NCBI RefSeq assembly: GCF_004336745.1
Contig: NZ_SJXD01000011.1
Span: 744,001-808,000, forward strand
Source of the DNA: Roseococcus sp. SYP-B2431
GTDB taxonomy: Bacteria; Pseudomonadota; Alphaproteobacteria; Acetobacterales; Acetobacteraceae
Direction: 5' to 3'
Length of the DNA: 64,000 nt
The position numbers and the translations under genes are program-made. The notes beneath the pieces were generated by a model, which saw only the letters and a list, made by a program, of their open reading frames with translations, was not told where the DNA came from and ran no database searches. Positions 7,573 through 16,618 of the stretch are shown here, piece by piece; the first letter of the stretch is position 1, and the number at the start of each line of letters is the position of its first letter.

Positions 7573-8165
7573 TACCAGCGCCGCGAGGGACCGCAATCCA
7601 GATGGACGAAGCCGTCGCGCCGGTAGAGGCCCACGCCGCCGGTCTGCAGGTCGGCGGCCAGGCGCGCAATGCCGAGCGAGTTGCGCCCCGGCAGGCGGCA
7701 GTCGCAGGCCATGCCCGACATATGCAGGGAGGCGCGGCTCACCCGGCGGGACGCCCGCGCCCTGACCGCATTGGTCTCCGGCGCGCGATAGCCGCTGATG
7801 ACCTCCCAGGACTCGGTGCTCTCCAACCGCGATCGCACGGTGTTCAGCACATCGAAGAGGCGCGGGTCCATCGGCGTCGCCTCGGTCATGCGCGGGTCGC
7901 GCAGCACCCAGTCGAGCTTCTGCAGGGCCTCGCGGTCGTAGCGGCCGTCGCGCCAGTACACGCCGTCAAAGGATTCGCCGGTCTGCGCGCGGCTGATCGC
8001 GATGCTGCGCGTCGCCCCGTTGCCGAGCCGCTGGGCGATGGCCTCCGGCGCCATCGCCGCGAAGCCGAGGCCGAGCATGGCCCCGAGGGCCCCGCGCCGC
8101 CCCGCGCAGGCGAGCGAATCGTCGGCCCCCTCGCAGGCCGGGCAGGAATGCTGGAACAGGCGCAT
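7572..8165 (-). CDS. DUF882 / M15-type murein peptidase (YcbK/MepK-like)
   Basis: A 197-residue exported zinc-peptidase-like protein of the DUF882 family, whose E. coli member cuts peptidoglycan cross-links. The expected metal-site segments are present: I-S-G-Y-R-A-P-E-T-N, then S-L-H-M-S-G-M-A-C-D near residue 150, and the final V-H-L-D-C-G-P. The signal is twin-arginine-like (R-R-G-A-L-G-A-M before a hydrophobic stretch ending A-I-A). It is preceded by an unusually long n-region holding a C-P-A-C pair at residues 8-11 and Cys20. I start at the ATG at 8165; a GTG at 8171 would overlap the upstream stop by four bases. It directly follows the L,D-transpeptidase gene, so the two probably act together on murein cross-links. 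Confidence 0.85.
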   Translation of the reverse strand: MRLFQHSCPACEGADDSLACAGRRGALGAMLGLGFAAMAPEAIAQRLGNGATRSIAISRAQTGESFDGVYWRDGRYDREALQKLDWVLRDPRMTEATPMDPRLFDVLNTVRSRLESTESWEVISGYRAPETNAVRARASRRVSRASLHMSGMACDCRLPGRNSLGIARLAADLQTGGVGLYRRDGFVHLDCGPSRRW

Positions 8166-8167
8166 GG

Positions 8168-9682
8168 TCACAGCGCCGCCGCCATGGGCACGCCCGGCAT
8201 TCTCTGGCGACTGTCCATCGCGCGGGCATAGGCCGCGTCGAGCCCATAGATGTCCTGGCGGATACGCATGTCGGCGCCCTCCACGGTGATGGTGTTGTAA
8301 TGCAGCCGCACCGGCAGCTGACGCCGGATCGCGTTCACGGAAGTCGCGCGCCCCGCCACGACGCGGTCGGCGCGGGCCCGGTCCCAGCCGGGCGTGCCGT
8401 CGAGCACGAGCATGAGGAAATCCATCGGCCTCTCCAGCCGGATGCAGCCCGAGGAGCGGGCGCGATCCGCCAGCCGGAAATACTGCCGATCGGGGGTGTC
8501 GTGCATGTAGATGTCGTCACCGTTCGGCATGATGAACTTCAGCCGGCCCAACGCGCTGGCATCGCCCGCATCCTGGCGGATGATGTAGGGGAAGCGGTTG
8601 GGATTGACCGCGTGCCAGTCGACCGTCGTGGGGTCGATCTCGACGACCTCGCCGTCGATCCGCTGGAAGATGCGGAAGCCGCGCGCCGCCACGGCCGCGG
8701 GATCACGCCGCAGCCGGGGCAGGACATCCTCCTTGGCGTTGCGGGCGGGCACGCCCCAGGGCGGGTTGAACTGCACGGCCGTCAGCCGGGCCTGGATCAT
8801 CGGCGTCTGCCGCGCGACGCTGCCGACCACGACCGCCATGTCCATGATGACGCGGGCGTCGTCATAAACCTTCAGCCGGTAGTCGGGGATGTTCACCTCG
8901 ATGCGGCGATCGCGCGGGCGAGCGGGCGCGCCCCGGCGCATGTCCATCGCCACGCGAATCTGGTTGACGATGGATTGCGGCGAACGGTTCAGCGCCGTCA
9001 TGGTCGCAAGGCCCACCCGCGCGTCGGCTTCCGTGCCCACGGCCGCCTGGAACCGGCGCACCGCCGCCTGGAGGTTCTCGTCATAGACCGGGCCCGTGCC
9101 GAGATCGGCCGCCAGCACCGGGTCGGTCGCGGCCAGCCGGGCGCGCAGGGCGTTCACCCGGGTCTCGTCCGTGGCATTCGGCTCCAGCACGCGGCCGCCG
9201 ACCGGGAAGCCCGGCCAGCCCACAAGGGCCCGCGCCCGCGCGGCGGCGAGAGCGCTCTTCAGGATGACGAGTTCCGGCGTCGTCGCGGAAGCGCGGTCGA
9301 GCACCTCGGCCGGCTCGGCGGAATCGGCGACCTGCTGCATCCAGGTGTTGAGCGTGGCGGCGTTCGCCTCGCGCAGGAGGTCCATCCGGCCCGGGATCGA
9401 GGCGACGCGCCCCTGCACCAGATCGGCCAGGACGAGGCCCGTGCCGCGCGCGATCGCCGCCGGATCCTGGAGGTTCTGCGAGTTCAGCCCGTACCAGCGC
9501 GGGTCGAGCCCGTCCTCCTCGACGCGCGAGAGCCGCTCGGCCAGGCGGCGCATCGCCTCCGGCGAAGCCACCATCGTGCGGCCCGCCGGCCCGGGGCCCT
9601 GGGCCGAAGCGGAAGAGAGGGGCGCGGCAGCGGCGGGCGCGGCGAGGGCCGCGACTCCTGCGAGAAATTGGCGACGGTCCAT
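8168..9682 (-). CDS. YcbB/LdtD-type L,D-transpeptidase
   Basis: A 504-residue periplasmic L,D-transpeptidase that makes meso-DAP to meso-DAP (3-3) cross-links in peptidoglycan. The start at 9682 gives M-D-R-R-Q-F-L-A-G followed by an alanine-rich core, a Tat-type signal peptide; the open frame upstream to 9844 lacks family sequence. Domains in order are the signal, a helical scaffold region, a peptidoglycan-binding-like segment (F-Q-A-A-V-G-T-E-A-D) around residue 220, and the YkuD catalytic domain. Its histidine lies in M-H-D-T-P, and its nucleophile in S-S-G-C-I-R-L-E. The length is slightly under that of E. coli YcbB. The DUF882 peptidase overlaps or abuts its stop. Confidence 0.92.
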   Translation of the reverse strand: MDRRQFLAGVAALAAPAAAAPLSSASAQGPGPAGRTMVASPEAMRRLAERLSRVEEDGLDPRWYGLNSQNLQDPAAIARGTGLVLADLVQGRVASIPGRMDLLREANAATLNTWMQQVADSAEPAEVLDRASATTPELVILKSALAAARARALVGWPGFPVGGRVLEPNATDETRVNALRARLAATDPVLAADLGTGPVYDENLQAAVRRFQAAVGTEADARVGLATMTALNRSPQSIVNQIRVAMDMRRGAPARPRDRRIEVNIPDYRLKVYDDARVIMDMAVVVGSVARQTPMIQARLTAVQFNPPWGVPARNAKEDVLPRLRRDPAAVAARGFRIFQRIDGEVVEIDPTTVDWHAVNPNRFPYIIRQDAGDASALGRLKFIMPNGDDIYMHDTPDRQYFRLADRARSSGCIRLERPMDFLMLVLDGTPGWDRARADRVVAGRATSVNAIRRQLPVRLHYNTITVEGADMRIRQDIYGLDAAYARAMDSRQRMPGVPMAAAL

Positions 9683-9787
9683 GTGGATAAGTCTAGCGCG
9701 TATCGCCCATGCCGCAAAGGGATCAGGCCTCGCAGGTCGCTTGGACGCGCAGCGACAGGCGTCCCGACTGCGGCCATCCATGCGGAA

Positions 9788-9811
9788 CCGCCGGCCGCGC
9801 GCGGCCGGCGG
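9788..9811. terminator. Perfect 24-bp GC palindrome
   Basis: Bases 9788-9811 form an uninterrupted self-complementary 24-mer, all G and C, located between the stop of the 58-residue membrane protein gene and the start of the L,D-transpeptidase gene. On the reverse strand it is followed by TTCC, a poor U-tract. It may end the small transcript or insulate the two genes, or be a protein-binding dyad. Confidence 0.4.
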
Positions 9812-9843
9812 GCACGACGAGCAGGCGGCAAGGCCGCCCGGCA

Positions 9844-10020
9844 TCAGCCGATGACGTAGCCCAGCACGAGGATGCCGACGACGAGGAAGATGACGGCACG
9901 GAGCACCGCCCAGAATTCCCCCTTCGCGGAGCCTTCCTCGGCTTTCGCGATCCGGATGACGGTCCCGCGGGCTGGGTCCGCGGTCATTGCCCCGGCGGGG
10001 GCCCTTTGATCATCGGCCAT
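9844..10020 (-). CDS. Small single-pass membrane protein (58 aa)
   Basis: A 58-codon reading frame on the reverse strand from ATG at 10020 to TGA at 9844. It has a hydrophilic N-terminal half with mixed charge (around K-A-E-E-G-S-A-K-G-E), then one clear transmembrane segment at about residues 38-57 that ends just before the C-terminus (L-V-V-G-I-L-V-L-G-Y-V-I-G). AAGGA lies about ten bases before the ATG. Codon choice is GC-rich at third positions like its neighbours. The protein is not recognised; tail-anchored topology with the N-terminus in the cytoplasm is the simplest reading. It stands alone between the mccA end and the L,D-transpeptidase. Confidence 0.6.
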   Translation of the reverse strand: MADDQRAPAGAMTADPARGTVIRIAKAEEGSAKGEFWAVLRAVIFLVVGILVLGYVIG

Positions 10021-10256
10021 ATGCGTCGCTTCCTTGCTGACCTGCTCGTCTCACCCCCGGGCGAAGCCCGATGCAGCGGCGAGCGGCTGCTGGCCAGACA
10101 TGACCTCAACCGTGCCGTTCAAGTCAAGAACCATCCGGTGATCGAAACAAGAGCGCGTTCTCGCCATTCGGGATCCCACTGACGCAACGCGCGCATGCGA
10201 GGCCAGGCATTCAACACAAGGTTGTATTCGCTTTCACTTGCCTCAACCGGCGGGGA
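10021..10256. other. Gene-free stretch, 236 bp
   Basis: The longest non-coding gap in the window. It lies downstream of mccA and upstream of the small membrane-protein gene, so it should contain the promoter of the latter and the end of the long operon. It is visibly less GC-rich than its surroundings near 10120-10250. I find no convincing hairpin-plus-T terminator, tRNA or conserved promoter. Confidence 0.5.
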
Positions 10257-12137
10257 TCAGGGCTTCAGGGCCGCGATCTCGGTTCCCTCCTCCACGCTCT
10301 CGCCTTCCGTGCAGCCGACATGGTCGATCACCCCGTCCCGCGGCGCCCGGATCTTGATCTCGGTCTTCATGGCTTCCAGCACGGCCAGGAGCTGACCCTT
10401 CCTCACGCGGTCTCCGGCGGCGGCGAGGAGACGCACGACCCGCCCCGGTATGGGGGCCGAGAGCCGGCTCTCCTGGGCGGCGTCGTCGCGGGCCGGGGCG
10501 TAGGGATCGAGGGCGCCCAGCAGCCAGAGGTTGCCCTCCTCGGTCACGGCCTCGGTGCCGACGAGGCCCGGCGGAAGCGTGGTCCCGTCGAGGGCCATGC
10601 CGCGCGGCGAGGCGCGCAGGGTGATCCGCCGGGCGACGCCGCCGTCGTCGAGCAGCGCGACGCGCTCGGCCTCGCCATGGAGCCGCCAGGAGTCGCGCCG
10701 CTCCCAGGCCGAGGGTCCGGGCGGCGGCGGTGCCGCGGCGCGCGCCAGGGCAGAAGGGGGCGCGGGCTCCGGCGGGCCCAGCAAGGCCCCCGCATGGCGC
10801 GCGATGAAGCCGGTGTCCAGCTCGGCCCGGCGCAGGGCAGGATGCGCGGCCAGGCGCCGGAGGAAGGGCAGGTTCGTGGCGAGGCCGGAAACCGCGCTCC
10901 GGCGCAGCATGCCCTCCAACGCGGCGAGCGCGGCCTCCCGGTCGGGGCCCTGGCCGATGAGCTTCGCGATCATCGGATCATAAAAGGCGGTGACGGCATC
11001 GCCCTCGGCCACGCCGGCATCGACGCGCCCCGTCTCCGGCAGGACGAGGCGCCGCAAGGCGCCGGTCGCCGGGCGGAAATCCTGGGCCGGATCCTCGGCA
11101 TAGAGACGCACCTCGACCGCATGGCCCTGCTGCGGCGGCGGCCAATGCGCGGGAATGGCTTCGCCGGCGGCGATGCGGAGCTGCCATTCCACCAGGTCGA
11201 GGCCGGTGATGGCCTCGGTGACCGGATGCTCCACCTGGAGGCGGGTGTTCATCTCCAGGAACCAGGCCTCGCCGTCCTCGACGATGAACTCGACCGTGCC
11301 GGCATTCACATAGCCGACGGCCCGCGCCGCCGCGATCGCCGACTCGTGCAGGCGGTCGCGCAGGGCGTCAGGGAGGTCGGGCGCGGGCGCCTCCTCCAGC
11401 ACCTTCTGGTGACGGCGCTGGATGGAGCAGTCGCGCGTGTGCAGGTGGACGACGTGCCCCCGGCTGTCGCCGAAGACCTGCACCTCCACATGGCGCGGCC
11501 GCTGGAGGTACTTCTCCAGCAGCACGCGGTCGTCACCGAAGGCGGATTTCGCCTCGCGCCGCGCGCCCTCCAGTTCCTCGGCGAAGGTCTCCGGCGAAAA
11601 GACGGGGCGCATCCCCTTCCCGCCCCCGCCGGCGCTGGCCTTGATGAGCACGGGAAAGCCGATCCGCGCGGCTTCGGCGGCAAGGAGGGAACCCTCCTGC
11701 GCCTCCCCATGATAGCCAGGGACCGTCGGCACGCCGGCCGCGACCATCAGGCGCTTGCTCTCCGCCTTGCTGCCCATGGCGCGGATGGCGGCGGGCGTGG
11801 GGCCGACGAAGGCGATGCCGGCGGCGGCGCAGGCCTCGGCGAAATCTGCGTTCTCCGAGAGGAAGCCGTAGCCGGGATGGAGGGCCTGGGCGCCGGTGCG
11901 CCGGGCGACCTCCAGGATGACATCGCCGCGCAGGTAGGATTGCGCGGCGGGCGCCGGGCCGATGGGATGCGCCTCGTCGGCCTCGCGGACGTGCAGCGCG
12001 CGGGCATCGGCCTCGCTGAAGACGGCGACGGTGGCAATGCCGAGGCGCCGGGCGGTCCGGATGACGCGGCAGGCGATCTCGCCGCGGTTCGCAATCAGGA
12101 TCTTGCGGAACTTCGCGGGGTTACCGGAGCATGGCAT
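10257..12137 (-). CDS. mccA: Methylcrotonyl-CoA carboxylase biotin-containing alpha subunit
   Basis: A 626-residue biotin carboxylase / carboxyl-carrier subunit. The N-terminal biotin carboxylase begins at F-R-K-I-L-I-A-N-R-G-E-I-A and includes the ATP-grasp glycine loop (K-A-S-A-G-G-G-G-K-G-M) and E-M-N-T-R-L-Q-V-E-H-P-V. A linker BT domain follows, and the C-terminal carrier has its biotin lysine in E-A-M-K-T-E-I rather than the commoner A-M-K-M. The ATG at 12137 has TAGGAGG about ten bases upstream. Pairing with mccB and isovaleryl-CoA dehydrogenase indicates 3-methylcrotonyl-CoA carboxylation in leucine breakdown; acetyl- or propionyl-CoA carboxylase is less likely. Codons 2-7 lie in one arm of a long inverted repeat. 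Confidence 0.9.
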   Translation of the reverse strand: MPCSGNPAKFRKILIANRGEIACRVIRTARRLGIATVAVFSEADARALHVREADEAHPIGPAPAAQSYLRGDVILEVARRTGAQALHPGYGFLSENADFAEACAAAGIAFVGPTPAAIRAMGSKAESKRLMVAAGVPTVPGYHGEAQEGSLLAAEAARIGFPVLIKASAGGGGKGMRPVFSPETFAEELEGARREAKSAFGDDRVLLEKYLQRPRHVEVQVFGDSRGHVVHLHTRDCSIQRRHQKVLEEAPAPDLPDALRDRLHESAIAAARAVGYVNAGTVEFIVEDGEAWFLEMNTRLQVEHPVTEAITGLDLVEWQLRIAAGEAIPAHWPPPQQGHAVEVRLYAEDPAQDFRPATGALRRLVLPETGRVDAGVAEGDAVTAFYDPMIAKLIGQGPDREAALAALEGMLRRSAVSGLATNLPFLRRLAAHPALRRAELDTGFIARHAGALLGPPEPAPPSALARAAAPPPPGPSAWERRDSWRLHGEAERVALLDDGGVARRITLRASPRGMALDGTTLPPGLVGTEAVTEEGNLWLLGALDPYAPARDDAAQESRLSAPIPGRVVRLLAAAGDRVRKGQLLAVLEAMKTEIKIRAPRDGVIDHVGCTEGESVEEGTEIAALKP

Positions 12138-12276
12138 TGGCGGAGCGCCTCCTAGGGATTGGGTGCGGGCCAGGAAGCGGCGCGCACGCGATGTGGCGAC
12201 ATCGCGAAGCGGCGCTGACGCCGCCCGCGCGCGAAAGACCCGGAGGAGCGACCCGAGGCCATGTTCCGGTAACCCC
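12117..12276. repeat. 18-bp inverted repeat bracketing the mccB-mccA spacer
   Basis: The arm at 12117-12134 and the reverse complement of the arm at 12259-12276 agree at 17 of 18 positions. The upstream arm begins in the last base of the mccB stop codon, and the downstream arm covers codons 2-7 of mccA. In the mRNA the arms could close a loop of about 124 nt that holds the mccA ribosome site and start codon. An internal 8-bp hairpin lies at 12187-12206. The arrangement suggests post-transcriptional control of mccA or a remnant of a short palindromic element. Confidence 0.6.
12187..12206. promoter_or_regulatory. Perfect 8-bp hairpin in the mccB-mccA spacer
   Basis: CGCGATGT at 12187-12194 and ACATCGCG at 12199-12206 are exact complements around the loop GGCG. 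It lies midway between the two outer arms of the larger inverted repeat, upstream of the mccA ribosome site. No T-run follows, so it is not an ordinary intrinsic terminator. Confidence 0.5.
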
Positions 12277-13877
12277 TACATCCGGAACAGGCCGAACTTC
12301 GTGTCGGGGATCGGCGCGTGCAGGGCCGCGTTGAGCGCGAGCCCCAGCACGTCGCGCGTCATGGCGGGCGGGATGATGCCGTCGTCCCAGAGCCGCGCCG
12401 TGGCGTAATAGGGGTCGCCCTCCCGCTCGTACTTCTCCCGGATAGGCGCCTTGAAAGCCTCCTCCTCCTCCGGGCTCCAGGATTTTCCGCCGGCTTCGAG
12501 ATTGTCGCGCCGCAGGGTGGCCAGCACGCTGGCCGCCTGCTCGCCGCCCATGACGCTGATGCGCGCATTGGGCCAGGCGAAGAGAAAGCGCGGCCCATAG
12601 GCCCGCCCGCACATGCCGTAATTCCCCGCCCCGAAGCTGCCGCCGATGATGACGGTGAGCTTGGGCACCTGCGCCGTCGCCACCGCCGTGACGAGCTTGG
12701 CGCCGTCCTTGGCGATGCCGCCCGTCTCGTATTTCCGGCCGACCATGAAGCCCGCGATGTTCTGCAGGAAAAGCAGCGGAATGCGGCGCTGGCAGCAGAG
12801 CTCGATGAAATGCGCCCCCTTCTGGGCGCTCTCGCTGAAGAGGATGCCGTTGTTCGCGAGGACGCCCACGGGATGTCCCCAGATCCGGGCAAATCCGGTC
12901 ACCAGCGTCGTGCCGTAGCGCGGTTTGAACTCGTCTAACTCGCTGCCGTCGACGATGCGGGCAATGACCTCGCGCACGTCATAGGGCTGCCGCACGTCGC
13001 GGGGGAGGATTCCATCCAGCTCCTCCGGCGCGAACAGCGGCGCCACGGGCGAATGCGGCGGCGCGGGCGGCGCCTTCGTGTTGAGGTTCGCCACGATCCT
13101 CCGCAGCCGGCCGAGCGCGTCCATGTCGTCGGCCGCGAGATGGTCGGCGACGCCGGAGAGCCGCGTGTGGACATCGCCGCCGCCAAGATCCTCGGCCGTC
13201 ACGACCTCGCCCGTCGCCGCCTTCACCAGCGGCGGGCCGCCCAGGAAGATGGTGCCCTGGTTGCGGACGATCACCGCCTCGTCGCACATCGCCGGCACAT
13301 AGGCGCCGCCGGCCGTACAACTGCCCATGACCGCCGCGATCTGCGGGATGCCGGCGGCCGACATATTCGCCTGATTGAAGAAGATGCGCCCGAAATGGTC
13401 GCGGTCGGGGAAGATCTCGTCCTGGTTGGGCAGGTTGGCGCCGCCGCTGTCCACGAGATAGAGGCAGGGCAGGTTGTTCTGCGCGGCCACCTCCTGCGCG
13501 CGGAGATGCTTCTTCACCGTGAGCGGGTAATAGCTGCCACCCTTCACCGTCGCGTCGTTGGCGACGATCACGCAGGCGCGGCCGCTCACCATCCCGATGC
13601 CGGCGATCAGGCCCGCGCCCGGGACCTCGCCGCCATACATGCCATGGGCGGCGAGCGGTGAGAGCTCAAGGAAGGGTGCGCCCGGGTCGAGCAGCCGCTC
13701 CACGCGCTGGCGCGGCAGCAGCTTTCCACGGGAGGCATGACGCGCGCGGGACGCCTCTGGGCCGCCGAGCGCCGCCGTGGCGGTGCGTGCCGCGAGCTGG
13801 TCCAGCAGCCCGCGCATCGCCGCGGCGTTCTCGCGGAACTCCTCGCTCCGTGGGCTCACATTCGAGGAGAGCGCCAT
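12276..13877 (-). CDS. mccB: Methylcrotonyl-CoA carboxylase carboxyltransferase beta subunit
   Basis: A 533-residue acyl-CoA carboxyltransferase subunit with both crotonase-fold halves. Characteristic segments are [38 protein letters not shown], and in the C-terminal half [11 protein letters not shown] and [11 protein letters not shown]. These match MCC beta (LiuB) rather than PccB. With MccA it carboxylates 3-methylcrotonyl-CoA to 3-methylglutaconyl-CoA. Its ATG directly abuts the stop of the isovaleryl-CoA dehydrogenase gene, the enzyme that makes its substrate. Later leucine-pathway genes (hydratase, HMG-CoA lyase) are not in the window. Confidence 0.94.
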   Translation of the reverse strand: MALSSNVSPRSEEFRENAAAMRGLLDQLAARTATAALGGPEASRARHASRGKLLPRQRVERLLDPGAPFLELSPLAAHGMYGGEVPGAGLIAGIGMVSGRACVIVANDATVKGGSYYPLTVKKHLRAQEVAAQNNLPCLYLVDSGGANLPNQDEIFPDRDHFGRIFFNQANMSAAGIPQIAAVMGSCTAGGAYVPAMCDEAVIVRNQGTIFLGGPPLVKAATGEVVTAEDLGGGDVHTRLSGVADHLAADDMDALGRLRRIVANLNTKAPPAPPHSPVAPLFAPEELDGILPRDVRQPYDVREVIARIVDGSELDEFKPRYGTTLVTGFARIWGHPVGVLANNGILFSESAQKGAHFIELCCQRRIPLLFLQNIAGFMVGRKYETGGIAKDGAKLVTAVATAQVPKLTVIIGGSFGAGNYGMCGRAYGPRFLFAWPNARISVMGGEQAASVLATLRRDNLEAGGKSWSPEEEEAFKAPIREKYEREGDPYYATARLWDDGIIPPAMTRDVLGLALNAALHAPIPDTKFGLFRM

Positions 13878-15065
13878 TCAGGCGGTCTCGCGGAAGAGCT
13901 CGCGGCCGATCAGCAGGCGGCGGATCTCGCTGGTGCCCGCGCCGATCTCGTAGAGCTTCGCGTCGCGCAGCAGGCGCCCCGTTGGGTAGTCGTTGATATA
14001 GCCGTTGCCGCCGAGGATCTGGATGGCGTCCAGGCTGGCCTTCGTCGCCGCCTCCGCCGCGAAGAGGATGGCGCCGGCGGCGTCCTTGCGCGTGGTCTTC
14101 CCCGCGTCGCAGGCCTTCGCCACGGTGTAGACATAGGCCCGCGAGGCGTTGAGCTGCGTGTACATGTCGGCGACCTTGCCCTGGATGAACTGGAACTCGC
14201 CGATCGCCTGGCCGAACTGCTTCCGCTCGTGGATATAGGGCATGACCACGTCCAGGCAGGCCTGCAGAATGCCGAGCGGGCCGGCGGCGAGCACCGCGCG
14301 CTCGTAGTCGAGCCCGGACATCAGCACGCGCACGCCGCCATTCACGGCGCCGAGCACGTTCTCCTCGGGAATCTCGCAATCCTCGAAGACCAGCTCGGAG
14401 GTGGGCGAGCCGCGCATGCCGAGCTTGTCCAGCTTCTGGGCCGGGGTGAATCCCCTCATGCCCTTCTCGACGATGAAGGCGGTGATCCCCTTCGGCCCGG
14501 CCTCCGGATCGGTCTTGGCATAGACAATCAGCGTCTCCGCGTAATGCGCATTGGTGATCCAGAGCTTGGTGCCGTTCAGCACGTAGCGGTCGCCGCGCTT
14601 CTCGGCCCGCAGCTTCATGCTGACCACGTCGGAGCCGGCATCGGGCTCGCTCATAGCCAGCGCACCGAGGTGCTCGCCGCTGACGAGCTTGGGCAGATAC
14701 TTCCGCTTCTGCGTCTCGGTGCCGTTGCGGGCCAACTGGTTCACGCAGAGGTTGGAATGCGCGCCATAGCTCAGCCCGACGCTGGCCGAGGCGCGGCTGA
14801 CCTCCTCCATGGCGACGCAATGGGCGAGGTAGCCCATGCCCGAGCCGCCATAGGCCTCGTCCACCGTGATGCCGTGCAGGCCGAGGGCGCCCATCTCCGG
14901 CCAGAGGTGGCGCGGAAACTCGTCGGTCCGGTCGATCTCGGCGGCGATGGGCGCGACGCGATCGGCGGAGAAGCGGCGCGTCGCGTCGCGCAGCGCGTCG
15001 ATCTCCTCGCCCAGGGCAAAGTCGAGGCCGGCGACATCGAGGCTTGGAGGGGCGTTCGAGATCAT
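13878..15065 (-). CDS. ivd: Isovaleryl-CoA dehydrogenase
   Basis: A 395-residue acyl-CoA dehydrogenase of the isovaleryl-CoA type (LiuA). It contains the FAD-family marks [10 protein letters not shown] and L-W-I-T-N-A. The glutamate in L-D-Y-E-R-A-V-L-A is at the position used as catalytic base by isovaleryl-CoA dehydrogenases, not the short-chain position near the C-terminus. The C-terminal Q-I-L-G-G-N-G-Y and [12 protein letters not shown] are standard. It converts isovaleryl-CoA to 3-methylcrotonyl-CoA, feeding the carboxylase encoded next. The ATG overlaps the upstream synthetase stop by four bases. Confidence 0.93.
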   Translation of the reverse strand: MISNAPPSLDVAGLDFALGEEIDALRDATRRFSADRVAPIAAEIDRTDEFPRHLWPEMGALGLHGITVDEAYGGSGMGYLAHCVAMEEVSRASASVGLSYGAHSNLCVNQLARNGTETQKRKYLPKLVSGEHLGALAMSEPDAGSDVVSMKLRAEKRGDRYVLNGTKLWITNAHYAETLIVYAKTDPEAGPKGITAFIVEKGMRGFTPAQKLDKLGMRGSPTSELVFEDCEIPEENVLGAVNGGVRVLMSGLDYERAVLAAGPLGILQACLDVVMPYIHERKQFGQAIGEFQFIQGKVADMYTQLNASRAYVYTVAKACDAGKTTRKDAAGAILFAAEAATKASLDAIQILGGNGYINDYPTGRLLRDAKLYEIGAGTSEIRRLLIGRELFRETA

Positions 15066-16618
15066 TGGAGCTTGTCCCAGTCCTGCCGCAGCACCCGGCG
15101 CATGATCTTGCCGGTGGCCGTCTGCGGCAATTCTGCCACGAAGCGGATGTGGCGGGGATAGAGATGGCCCGCGAGGCGCGTCCTCACATGGTCCCGCAGG
15201 CGGTGCGCCAGCTCCTCCGAGGCCTGCTCGCCGGCGCGGAGCACGATGGCGGCGGCCACGGCCTCGGTGCGGAGCGGGTCCGGCAGGCCCACCACGGCGG
15301 CCGCGGCGACCGCGGGGTGGCGCATCAGGCAATCCTCCACCTCGGCCGGGCCGATCCGGTAGCCGGCGGAGGTGATGACGTCGTCGGCGCGGCCGAGGAA
15401 GCGGAGGAAGCCCTCGCCGTCGATCTCGCCGGCATCGCCGGTCATGAGCCAGCCGTCGCGGTATTTTTGCCCCGTCGCCTCGGGGCGGTTCCAGTAGCGC
15501 AGGAACATCACCGGATCGGGCGACTTCACGGCAATCTCGCCGTCGATGATCGCGACCTCGTGCCCCGGCACCGCGCGGCCCGCCCAACCCGGCCTGGGGG
15601 CAAAGAGCGCGCCGCAGGAGGAAACGGTCAGGTTGCATTCGGTCTGGCCGTAGAACTCGTTGATGGTGACGCCGAAGGCGTCGCGCCCCCATTCCAGCAT
15701 CTCGGCACCCAGGGTCTCGCCGCCAGATCCTATCGAACGGGGGGCGATGGAGTGCGGCCGGGCGCGGCCATTGGGCACTTGCCGCATCAGTCGCAGCGCC
15801 GTCGGCGGCAGGAAGAGGTTGCGCAGCCCGTGCTCCGCGATCACGCGGAAGGCCCGCTCCGGATCGAACTTCTCCATGCGCAGCGCCAGCACCGGCACGC
15901 CGTGGAAGAGCGAGGGCAGCAGCACATCCAGCAGCCCGCCGATCCAGGCCCAGTCGGCCGGCGTCCAGAAGCGGTCGCCGGGCTGGGGAAAGAGGTCCTG
16001 CGGCATCTCGACGCCGGGCAGATGGCCGAGCAGGACGCGATGGGCGTGCAGCGCGCCCTTGGGAGCGCCCGTGGTGCCGCTGGTGTAGATGATCAGCGCG
16101 GGGTCGTCGGCGGCGGTGTCGAGGCAGCGGTGGCCGGGGCTCGCGCGCGCCATCTCCGCGTGGAGATCGATGGCGCCGGGCGCCCGCCCCTCCGCCAGGA
16201 TGACCAGCGGGCCCGGCGGCAGCTTCGGCAGGCTCTCCGCATTGGTGACGACGGCGCGCGCATCGCAATCGGCCAGCCGGTAGGCGATGGCATCGGCGCC
16301 GAACAGCGCGAAGAGCGGCACGGCGATCGCGCCCATCCGATAGATCGCCAGATGCGCGACCGCGACCTCCCAGGATTGCGGCAGCAGGATCGCCACCCGG
16401 TCCCCCGCGCGGATGCCCTGCGCCAGCAGGAGGTTGGCAAAGCGGCAGCTCAGCTCCTGGAGCTGGTCGAAGCTCAGGCTCTTGCCGTCCTCACGCAGCA
16501 GCGCCGGCCGGCCGCTCCCATCGGCCCAGCGGTCGCAGCAGGCCCGGGCGATGTTGAAGCGATCCGGGATGTTCCAGCGGAACTCCCGCCGCCACTGCTC
16601 GTAGGAGGTCACAGCCAC
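15062..16618 (-). CDS. AMP-dependent acyl-CoA synthetase (MACS/acetyl-CoA synthetase-like)
   Basis: A 518-residue ANL-superfamily acid:CoA ligase. The ATP loop [13 protein letters not shown] is near residue 180, the adenine-site Y-G-Q-T-E near 320, and the hinge/C-terminal lysine lies in T-A-T-G-K-I-M-R-R close to the end. It activates a carboxylic acid via the acyl-adenylate. The position immediately before isovaleryl-CoA dehydrogenase suggests isovalerate or another short/branched acid as substrate, which is an inference. The ATG at 16618 lies ten bases inside the upstream livF reading frame. It is the second acid ligase in this operon; the other, at 20698-22569, is of the long-chain type. 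Confidence 0.9.
   Translation of the reverse strand: MAVTSYEQWRREFRWNIPDRFNIARACCDRWADGSGRPALLREDGKSLSFDQLQELSCRFANLLLAQGIRAGDRVAILLPQSWEVAVAHLAIYRMGAIAVPLFALFGADAIAYRLADCDARAVVTNAESLPKLPPGPLVILAEGRAPGAIDLHAEMARASPGHRCLDTAADDPALIIYTSGTTGAPKGALHAHRVLLGHLPGVEMPQDLFPQPGDRFWTPADWAWIGGLLDVLLPSLFHGVPVLALRMEKFDPERAFRVIAEHGLRNLFLPPTALRLMRQVPNGRARPHSIAPRSIGSGGETLGAEMLEWGRDAFGVTINEFYGQTECNLTVSSCGALFAPRPGWAGRAVPGHEVAIIDGEIAVKSPDPVMFLRYWNRPEATGQKYRDGWLMTGDAGEIDGEGFLRFLGRADDVITSAGYRIGPAEVEDCLMRHPAVAAAAVVGLPDPLRTEAVAAAIVLRAGEQASEELAHRLRDHVRTRLAGHLYPRHIRFVAELPQTATGKIMRRVLRQDWDKLQ

Noticed and set aside
8300-9859. 519-codon plus-strand frame antisense to the L,D-transpeptidase
   Set aside because: Arg/His/Gly-rich with no domain; the reverse-strand frame has the YkuD motif and Tat signal.
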